Assembly: GCA_033964015.1 (NCBI GenBank)
Contig: CM066923.1
Coordinates: 2,666,001-2,730,000 of the forward strand
DNA from: Scolanthus callimorphus
Taxonomy: Eukaryota > Cnidaria > Anthozoa > Actiniaria > Edwardsiidae
Direction of reading: 5' to 3'
Length of the DNA stretch: 64,000 nucleotides
Below the pieces are notes generated by a model that saw only the letters and a list, made by a program, of their open reading frames with translations, made no database searches and had not been told where the DNA came from. Every line of letters starts with the position of its first letter. The first letter of the stretch is position 1. Made by a program: the position numbers and the translations under genes. Below, one piece after another: positions 55,748-64,000 of the stretch.

Positions 55748-57259
55748 GGGAAAGAGGGCGTGTTAAATTTAACTTCTACAAGTTGTTTTTTGTAATGGTT
55801 GGCTTCACTCACGCATTACTTCTATTCATTGTTTTTACAGCAGTTTTCATAATACTGCGATTTCTTAAAGCAACTTATGAAGCTTCCTTCGATCGCAAAA
55901 GCTTAGCAATCACAAACATCGCTCAGAGGTTTTGCGAAAGCTATCGGGTTGCTTGGATGTTTGATTCAGAAAAAGCTTTGAAAACATAAGTAATTAGTCG
56001 GTACAGAGTTCGCAGTATTACGTAAACGGCAGTTATTGGTCTTGAGTTTTTTAATTGGACGAAGTATTTATTTATATTAGACTATTGGCAAAACTGCCGA
56101 CTTGCTAACGCGAACCCCGCGAACCCTTGCACTGTCCATTTGTAAAAGTCTAGCTGCTGGCTAAATCTTGGTGAGTTTGAAAAAGCGCTAACTACTGCAG
56201 TCTTCCAGAAACTGAATTCTCCAAAACAAGGGAAGGATCGGTTTCGGTTTCGGTATTTCGAAAAATTCCATCCACTTGAGATTTCTCAGCTGACAGCTGC
56301 GATATATTGAAGCGCTCTCGATCTAGTACTTCTTATTCATGAGCTTCGCGGCATTGGGCTCTGACTCTGCACTTTTGAGAATGAAACGTTACTCTGGTGT
56401 TTTTATATTATGGTCCCTGGAGAGTCTGACATTAGGGGAGGGATCAAAACAATGGTAATCTAGGGGGGGGGGGATTTAGGGGGGAGGGGATGGTACTTTG
56501 TCCCGCCACCCACCAACTCTCTTGACAAAATCGGGTTCCTAAAGGGGACAGCAGCATTTAGAAATGACCAAAACATAATGACAATGCCATTCATGATGTA
56601 AAACAAACTGTAGGCTAGAATATACCCACATCTCGAATGGAACTTTTATTTGAACCAAATTTCAGCTATCTTATTCATGTAAGCAAACCAATGACGTCAT
56701 AGTGATATAGTGCCCATAAAGTTTATAATTGCTTTAATGTTTTATTGCCAAAAGTTCTGTTGCTTGGTAAAAAGAGGGGTTACGCTTGATTTTTTGCAAG
56801 ACGGGGATGCTTTAGTATTTCTCTTGTTTGAAATATTGCGATGTCACTTTTAGCACTATACACTAGAAAATCGATTTATGTCCTTTAGAAAGTATCGCAT
56901 TGTTTTTCACTAATTTGACTGTTTTTCACTCCTAGTACCCTTCTAACAATGAAGCCTTCGCTCTATCTGTTTTGAAATCATTTGAATATTGGTTGCGATG
57001 TGCAAGGACCCATTGAGCTCTTTAAATGGAGCAAAATATTTTAAGTGCCCATTTAAAGTAAAAATGTCTAATTGCTTCAAATTTCTATTGCGTACATTTA
57101 AATTGCTTGGTAGAAGGCGAGGTCAGGCTTCATGTTTGGCAAGAGTGCAACTTTATTGGTTCTCGAATGTTCTCGTATTGCAACATTATAGGTTTTGTAT
57201 ATTGTAGACTGTAATAAATGCCCAGGGCATCTGACAGGGTTACCCTGACTCTTATTTAA
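55748..57259. other. Intergenic, no gene supported
   Basis: A 68-codon hydrophobic frame at 55783-55989 has no splice, motif or repeat support. A G-rich stretch occurs near 56461-56490. Confidence 0.35.
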
Positions 57260-57953
57260 GGTTACTGAGAACCTTCGCGCACGTTGTTCGAAAAAAAAAT
57301 CATACACGTCCTTAGTTTAACCAAAATATGTCAACCTATATATCGTTGGAAAGCTTATAGAATGGACTAGCGGGCTATGGTAAAAAGAAATCACTTATTG
57401 ATACCTGTATTTTTTTAAAGCATTGATTAAATATTTTGGTGTGCTTTTTACACGAGCTAACGCTGTCGAACTGCTGGACCATGACTCCCAAGTAACATAT
57501 TGTTTTAATCCTTAAAGGTGTTTCTCAAAAACCGTGTCTGCGATTTTTTAAGTTTTGTTTAGTTCAACAGTTATGATTTTTTAAAATTTTTAGAGCGTGA
57601 AAATTCTACAAAATTTGACCTTCGAAATTTAAAAATTCAATAACTTTTGAGCAAAGCAAAATTTTAAAAAACGCAGACACGGTTTTGAGAAACACCTTTA
57701 AGGATTAAAATAATGTGTTACTTGGGAGTCAAGGTCTAGCAGTTCGACAGCGTTATCTCTTGAAACTCTCACACCCGAATTTTTAATAAAACCTTAAAAA
57801 AATTTCTAATTATGAAAAAAATCATTTCTTTTTGCCATAGTTCGCTAGTCCATTCTATAAGCTTTCCGACGATATATAGGTTGATATGTTTTGGTTAAAC
57901 TAAGGACGTGTATGATTTTTTTTCGAACATGTGCGCGAAGGTTCTCAGTAACC
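57260..57953. mobile_element. Palindromic TTAA-flanked element, 694 bp
   Basis: The two halves mirror around about 57605. Ends are GGTTACTGAGAACC and GGTTCTCAGTAACC, each itself nearly palindromic. TTAA flanks it exactly at 57256-57259 and 57954-57957. Inner matching blocks include CATACACGTCCTTAGTTTAA and AAGCTTATAGAATGGACTAG. No coding potential. Confidence 0.85.
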
Positions 57954-57956
57954 TTA

Positions 57957-58272
57957 AGCAATAAAAGTACTTTCCGCGTGCTCTCTGCTTTCTTACAAAC
58001 ACGAGGGGGATGTTGGGAGAACTGATAAAAACTTGAAAGACACGAGCCGAAGGCGAGTGTCTTTCAAGTTTTATCAGTTCGACCAACATTCCCCGAGTGT
58101 TTGTAAGAAACCAGAGAGCACGCAGAAAGTATTTTTATTGCTTTTAGAAAATAACATTCACACGCGCGACAGCATTGCTTGACAATCGTGTTTCTCAGGT
58201 CTCTTACAAACACGCTTTTTAACCAATCAGCATACGCACATTCACAATACAACATAGGTGTTATTTTCTAAA
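57957..58272. mobile_element. Composite inverted-repeat element, copy 2 (inverted)
   Basis: Same pair of units as 51152-51443, in opposite orientation: GCAATAAAAGTACTTTCCGC at the left end and GGTGTTATTTTCTAAA at the right end. It directly abuts the TTAA of the palindromic element. Confidence 0.75.
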
Positions 58273-58835
58273 ATAAAATAAAGGTCTCTGACTGTTTGTC
58301 TCTCTGTCCCGCTGAAATCTACCGGACGAAACCAGACGTTATGTGTTGTTTTTAACTTTTTAACCTTGTTTTACTCCTTTTGTGCTTCTTTTCTGGCACC
58401 TTGACTCTTGCTGGCTAAATCCTTCTTCACTTCTGGCAAATTTTCCGATCCGAAAAAGACCAGCAGTCTTTCTCAGCACCCTTAAAGATGACCAAAATGA
58501 AATTGTCTCTTGAAATGACTAAATACGCTGTAAAAGGATTTTATCGAGGAGGGCTTGTTGTGTGCCCGTGGAATGTAATGAATTAATAACATGCAGCGGT
58601 AAAGACAATATTAGGTCAATTAAATGGCAACCGATATTAGCGAAGTATAGTTAATAGTTAAATAAAAATCGTCTGCAACACTCGTTTTCCTCGTCCTTCA
58701 AACCTGCTTTTTAAAAGGTTCTGTTGAAATGACATTTCACTTTTCAGTTATGCCTTGTGCACACTTGCGACATAACGACATAAGAAAATATCACGCGAAC
58801 AAAATTTAGTGGTTTCAAAACGTCCACAAAAAAAT

Positions 58836-59023
58836 AACATAAAATTGCTTTGGTGAAGTAATCGAATGATAATCCAAGGAAAATATTGATTATTTCAGTT
58901 ATTTTCCCATGCTTTTATCGTTGCTTTTATCAACATAAAATTGCTTTGGTGAAGTAATCGAATGATAATCCAAGGAAAATATTGATTATTTCAGTTATTT
59001 TCCCATGCTTTTATCGTTGCAAC
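58836..59023. repeat. 96-bp direct duplication
   Basis: AACATAAAATTGCTTTGGTG through TTCCCATGCTTTTATCGTTG occurs twice in tandem and almost identically. Nothing else is recognised in 58273-59064. Confidence 0.88.
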
Positions 59024-59064
59024 ATAACGTCCATAGCGTTATGTCGCTAATCATCTTTCCCCGC

Positions 59065-60196
59065 CTAAGCAAATTATATGCGGGGTGCCTCAAGGCTCAA
59101 TTTTAGGTCCTTTATTATTCCTCTTATATATCAATGACCTCCCGAATTGTCTCGGAACCACAACGCCATGTATATATGCAGATGACACTCAGATATTCGC
59201 AACCTCTCCGGACCCTGATGAGCTCACAGATAAGCTTAATCTGGACCTTGCGAATATCTCAAAATGGTTATCATTGAATAAGTTACAATATCACACATCG
59301 AAAACAAAAGTAATGTTTATTGGTTCATCCTATAACATTAAACATAAGAGTAACGATCTTCAGTCTTCTGTCTGTATTGATGGCAAAACGATTTCAAGGG
59401 TAAATTCACAGAAGTGCCTTGGCGTTGAAATTGATGAAAATTTGAAATTCGATAAGCACATTGAAAATGTGTGTAAAAAAGCCAGTGCAGGGATAGGCGC
59501 AATTCGACGTATTAAACCATTTGTCCCGGCCAGCTCGCTTGAGAGCGTCTATAGATGTCTTGTTCAGCCTTATCTAGATTATTGCGCGCCAGTTTGGGAT
59601 ACCTGTGGAAAGACCCTCGCAGATAAACTCCAAAAGCTGCAGGCACGTGCAGCACGTGTAGTAACTGGCGCGAGGTATGAACAGAGGTCTGTAGACGTTC
59701 TCCGAGGGCTGGGATGGCAATCTTTGAATAAAAGCAAATAAATCTAAAATCGATTTTGATGTATAAAATCTTAAACGATCAAAGTGCGCCAACCTTACGA
59801 AATTTATTTCTCAAGACTGAAGATCGCCAAGATAGATATAACCTCCGAAGCAGGGATACAGACCTAGCACTCCCAAAACCTAAGACCAACTTCCTGAAAC
59901 GCAGTTTCAGCTATAGTGGAGCAATGCTATGGAACAGTCTTAGTAAAGCGACCAAACAGGCTAATACATTAGCCTCTTTCAAGCGTTTGCTGAAAAGGGA
60001 TGCCGAATGATGGTGCACTGTGCTTTCGGGGATTCTTAATAGTTCTATGTTTTAATTGTATTGTCTTTTTTATCTTTGTAACCTATGTACTCTTTTTTTG
60101 TCAACGCCCCATTTGGAAATCAGTGTGTGCATAATGCACCATTGAAATGGCCAGCGTTGTAAAATAAAGCTGTATGTATGTATGTATGTATGTAGT
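59065..60196 (+). mobile_element. 5'-truncated non-LTR retrotransposon (CR1/L2-like), decayed
   Basis: 59068-59741 encodes the C-terminal part of a reverse transcriptase: PQGSILGPLLFLLYINDLP, then the catalytic YADD, then the thumb region. After a stop around 59739 another frame (59756-60010) continues the family's C-terminal segment (TNFLKRSFSYSGAMLWNSLS). Endonuclease and N-terminal RT are missing. The 3' end is marked by AATAAAGC and a (TGTA)n tail near 60165-60194. It is a dead, 5'-truncated copy. Confidence 0.88.
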
Positions 60197-60600
60197 GTGC
60201 ACCGGGCTTTATCAAGTATCACTTTGCTGTTGCGTGTTCAATTCGTGACTAAAACCCAGATAATATTGGCCTTAAAGAGCCTGTGTCAGCCACCCCTTTG
60301 TTATTGTTTTCGTTCAATATTTGAAGACGAATAGACCTCTTTACCTTGGGTGTTATGTTGTCCCATTTAAGATTACGTGGCATTCCCATAAGTAAGTATT
60401 CTTTCTTTGTTTTTCTGCTACGCACCGAAAGATATATGCATATGGAAGCAACCCAAACAAAGCAAAAATTATTCAAATGAATGCCACGTGATCTGAAATG
60501 GGACAACATTAATAATAATAATAATAATAGATATGGCATTACACTATAGTTTCAATGCTTTACATTTCAGTGCTTTACATGCAAAAAAATATATATATAT

Positions 60601-60650
60601 GTGGAGATAAGGAATTAATCTTTCACACAAGGTTAATTCCTTATCTCCAC
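60601..60650. repeat. Perfect 18-bp hairpin
   Basis: GTGGAGATAAGGAATTAA and TTAATTCCTTATCTCCAC enclose a 14-nt loop, with AT-microsatellite on the left and another near 60697-60712. Confidence 0.7.
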
Positions 60651-60839
60651 TCTGTTGAACTTAGTGCTACGCGGCCACAGGCTTGCCTGAACATCTACAT
60701 ATATATATATGTATTTTAATTAAATAAAAATATTCTAAAATTCATAAAAGATAACATAAAAGATAATAAAACTACAAGTTATTTGTGTAGCCAGGACTCC
60801 AACTCATTAGTATTATGTATATATATTCCGAAAAAGGTA

Positions 60840-61290
60840 AGTTTTAAGTTTGAGATATCGACTTTTCTAGTTTGTATGACGTCATCGATGACGTAATGCC
60901 GCGTGACCTTGGTGGGGCATCCCCCTTGCCTCTAAGATAAATTTACCCAAGTTTAGTTACCTAGCAATGTTGCATTCTTGAGATGTGAACTTTTCTAGTT
61001 TTGATGACGTCATCGATGACGTCATGCCGCGTGACCTTGTTACCAAATAGTGACCAAACTTGGCAAACATTGCCCTTAGCTCGATGGGTATCTCATGCCA
61101 AAGTCACGTGATATGACGTCACTGATTGCGTCTCAAACCACTCAAAAGCGACTTGATGGTTTTACATGTCTGGTACCAATTTTACTTATGTATGGTGCTT
61201 CGCGCCGTGCGGGAGCTCCGCTATTACATGATGGCAAGGACAAGAGAGAAAAAAGTTTCAAATTGGACCCACTTCAGGCACCTGGTAGAC
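60840..61290. repeat. CRE-palindrome dispersed repeat, distal copy
   Basis: TGACGTCA at 60877-60884, 61005-61012 and 61017-61024, plus CACGTGATATGACGTCA near 61106-61121. It shares the AAGCGACTTGATGGTT tail and GCTCCGCT block with the 5.83-6.16 kb copy. Confidence 0.65.
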
Positions 61291-62393
61291 CTTAATTAGT
61301 TTCTTTCATTCTCTTTCGCTTTTGCGTTACTTGCTCAAAGGATTATAGGAGGATTTCATGTTTACAGTTTGGGCTCATTTGCATAATCAGGGTCTAGATT
61401 CAGAATGTTCGAAGAAGCTCAAAAATAATCACCACTGAATATGAATATCGGACAACAAATGAAACCTATTCCGAAAAGGTTAAACATTCAGTTGTAAGGG
61501 CGTAGTTAAAAATTCATTTTAGAGAAAATATGTGGGCTTTCTGCCACACAATAATCCACTCATTTTCAAAAACCTGCGTTGACCTCCAAAACGTAATAGT
61601 AATTATAGAAAAATATAGTACATAGTACTTATTTCACCTTGCGAGAATCTTTATTACATTTTTCAAGAGCAAAGAGGCTTTTTCAAAAGTCTTGAGTTTC
61701 TTGGGTGGCAAGAAGCTCATTAGCCCTCGTGTTCTCTGTAAATTGAACTTGTCGCCATGCGCTCATAATTCGAAAGACGAACGTCAAATTTTACGCTCCA
61801 TTCACCAGGCGCTATTGAAATTGAGAACATTTATTTTTGTAGCTTCGTTACGTTTGCTGATTTTCACGATTGCGTTAAATATGTAAACATTGACGTCACA
61901 AGAAATCCGCCTATGGGAAAACCCTCCCCGTGATGCACCGCGCACCTTGAAAATAGCTCGTCCTGACCGTGATCCATCGCGCGCCGCGGGGACTGGGTAC
62001 GAGGGGGAGGACTGGGTACAAGTCTCGCAGTTTTACGGCGCTGTGATTTTCAAAACGTGGTTTGATTTTTCTTTTTTCTGTTCCGCCAGTCAAATCATCT
62101 AAGCCAGTCAGGTACTTGTCATGTTTCTCGGTCGACGGGAGTTTCGTCGCGACAGAAAGCCAGTCGACAACAACAACAACAAATCTATTTTATCGTCTTT
62201 CGGAATGTACACTTGTGTTGTGTCCCTAGGGATGTTAGGAGGTCAGTATTTAACAGAGCTTAATGATATGCTAAGCCAATCGAAGCGTCTTTTTCTCTTG
62301 TTGAGCTTTTCCGTTAATTTTTATTTTCAATATATTGTCTTCCAAAATAAGTGTCTAAAATCACTTACTGCGTGTTATTCCACGCTCACGTTA
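61291..62393. other. Intergenic, no gene supported
   Basis: No coding frame with motif or splice support. The 97-codon frame at 62121-62414 runs into MITE family D. Confidence 0.35.
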
Positions 62394-63071
62394 GAGCGGT
62401 TTTCACATGACTGACGTGAAAGCAATTCATGAGTAATTCACTATCCAATCAAATGCGATAGAAATTCGACAACAAACCAATCAGAGAGCGAGGTGATACC
62501 CCGGGGGGGACTCCCCATATTTTCAGACGGGGGTGCTCGTCCTATCCCTTAGGGTATAAAATTGACACGTGCTATCTCTTAGGGGTTTTTAAAATCAGCC
62601 CTATCCCTTAGGGGAGTCTCAGACCAATCCTTGCCCAGAAATATATTTCTACTGACACCAGAACCAATATTTACAAAGGAAATTTGGATGAAAACCCTAA
62701 AAGACCTCAAATTGGCTTTTATTTGTTTTGACCTGCCAAATTTGCTATCTTTTAGGGGTAAATTCGGCGTTCGCCACGCCTAATTTGCTTTTCTTTTAGG
62801 GGTAAATTTGATGTTGGCCACACCCATTTTGCTATCCCTTAGGGTCAAAATCAATTTTACCGACGAGCACCCCTGTCTAAAATATTGGGCGTCCCCCCCC
62901 CCCCACAATCTCTCCTTTTTGCGAGCAAAGTAATCACAAGTAATCGTGTAATTGTTTTCTCTAAGCGATCTGATTGGCTGAAGAATCAAAGATCATGCTC
63001 TCGACACAATCCGAAGCAATCGCAAAACCGAGTAATTTGTAATACTCACGACAGTCATGTGAAAACCGCTC
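62394..63071. mobile_element. MITE family D, copy 2, interrupted by another element
   Basis: Ends GAGCGGTTTTCACATGACTG and CAGTCATGTGAAAACCGCTC, flanked by TA (62392-62393, 63072-63073). It shares GAGCGGTTTTCA with copy 1 at 28477-28636, but is enlarged by an inner element. Confidence 0.8.
62503..62904. mobile_element. Inner MITE nested in family D copy
   Basis: Inverted ends about 39 bp long (GGGGGGGACTCCCCATATTTT..., ...AAAATATTGGGCGTCCCCCCC, each continuing to GACGGGGGTGCTCGTC or its near mirror). The interior carries several CCCTTAGGG / TTTTAGGGGT repeats. Its C/G runs end the unit on both sides. Confidence 0.75.
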
Positions 63072-63073
63072 TA

Positions 63074-64000
63074 TGTTTACTATTATCTATTGTCTAACAT
63101 GCCACATCAGCTATCAATAAAGAGACGCTCGCTCCTAATTGGTATTGTGTTATTAATGTAGATTGTGTTATTAATGTAGAGTATAACAATCTTTTTCGTA
63201 CATTTGTATAATTTACATTTTTATGGTCTATTTTTATAAATATATCTTTATTCCACTTTATTCCATTTTCTCCTGAACAACACAAAAGGTGCTCAATCTT
63301 TGCCAACGCCCTGTTCCGCCAATATTTGTCTCCATAGCAACTTGTGATTTTTTAGTTTTCACCTATAGAATCGAGCAGCTTTCTCTAAATCGACAAACTA
63401 ATTGAATCAACGTATATGGTTTGTTTGTAGGTGCCCTCTTTCTGCCTACATCGACTGCACTACATCGTTTGACTGACGGGACAGAAAAAAAAATCGCAAA
63501 TTCTTGAAATGAGCAATTCCTCGTATCCAGGCGTCTCTACTCGCTATCGATGAGCGAGCAATGCATCATGGGAAGGATTAGCGTTAGCGCAAGGGATCAC
63601 GGGAATGCCTTCCCATGATCCCCTGCGCACTTCACTCGCTACTAGTTTCGCTCGGCCCGAAATACACAGGAATGCGCCTGGGTACTGACGAGGCAGACGC
63701 GAAACAACGACGGAAACGACAGACGAGGGTATATTTTGATGTCCTATAGTTTTTTGAAGCTATTTGCTCAGCAAATCGCTTCTTAGTCATCGCCCTTGGA
63801 CTATGTATCTTCGCGGGAATCGTCCAGCTTGCACTCCATGTTGCTCCTGTTTCTACATTGACTATACTTCAGTCGCACAAGAATCACGGGTCATGAAGTT
63901 TCTGCTTTACAAATATTTGAATTTAGCCAATCATAGCCCTGCATCACCTTTACCCTTCCCTCCCTTATTACATGAATCAGTATGTCTCCCCACCATCCCC
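63074..64000. other. Window tail, no gene seen
   Basis: Contains a 19-bp direct repeat (ATTGTGTTATTAATGTAGA, about 63143-63181) and an inverted pair (GCATCATGGGAAGG ... CCTTCCCATGATCCCC) at about 63560-63624. No coding region supported. Confidence 0.4.

Noticed and set aside
55783..55989. 68-codon hydrophobic frame upstream of the Cys-rich peptide gene
   Set aside because: A hydrophobic start alone is weak; no supporting motif, and it overlaps the presumed promoter zone of the peptide gene.
59085..60010. Functional host reverse transcriptase gene
   Set aside because: Lacks N-terminal RT and endonuclease, has a stop and frame change at about 59740 and ends in a (TGTA)n tail; it is a truncated LINE.

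Overview
The window is eukaryotic. It has GT-AG introns with consistent phases, ATG-to-stop frames that only make sense after splicing, AATAAA signals, microsatellites and many MITE-like repeats. Gene content and architecture suggest a cnidarian, most likely a sea-anemone-like anthozoan: WSC/PAN secreted proteins, an Ig/FN3 receptor with one Ig per phase 1-1 exon, an orphan class A GPCR, a clan-2 P450 and a short TATA-driven Cys-rich peptide gene. The species assignment is inference.

Layout. (1) 1-7.6 kb, +: 3' part of a WSC-WSC-WSC/PAN gene, its introns full of MITEs and CRE-palindrome repeats. (2) 7.6-10.4 kb: intergenic, with a fold-back element. (3) 10.4-24.6 kb, +: a 17-exon receptor with signal peptide, 9 Ig, 3 FN3, one TM helix and a proline-rich tail. 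A 57-bp minisatellite has amplified one of its exon/donor junctions. (4) 25.0-28.4 kb, -: a three-exon type-B carboxylesterase with full catalytic triad and a KQEL C-terminus. (5) 28.9-31.8 kb: a nearly homogeneous composite tandem array between two (TA)n tracts. (6) 34.0-36.9 kb, -: two-exon class A GPCR. (7) 37-39.6 kb: MITE cluster. (8) 39.6-42.3 kb, -: unrecognised signal-peptide multi-pass membrane protein, head-to-head with (9) DDX51-like DEAD-box helicase at 42.5-52.9 kb, +. The last DDX51 intron holds a complete intronless cytochrome P450 gene (49.1-50.6 kb, same strand), and another intron holds a 1.27-kb fold-back element. (10) 53.9-55.7 kb, -: four-exon secreted precursor with an acidic propeptide and a very Cys/Arg-rich C-terminus, resembling an antimicrobial peptide. 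(11) 55.7-64 kb: no confident host gene; a truncated LINE, a TTAA-flanked palindromic element, CRE-type repeats and a nested MITE pair.

The genes do not form one pathway. The window is a gene-dense locus heavily shaped by inverted-repeat elements: one provides the stop codon of the membrane-protein gene, one begins 4 nt into a WSC intron, and one sits about 40 bp before the last DDX51 exon. Three genes (receptor, carboxylesterase, helicase) each need a single-base correction at or near a G run to keep the expected frame. That points to sequence error more than to three independent pseudogenes. I found no CRISPR array, rRNA or convincing tRNA. All exon models come from reading splice sites and phases by eye, without transcripts or database searches.
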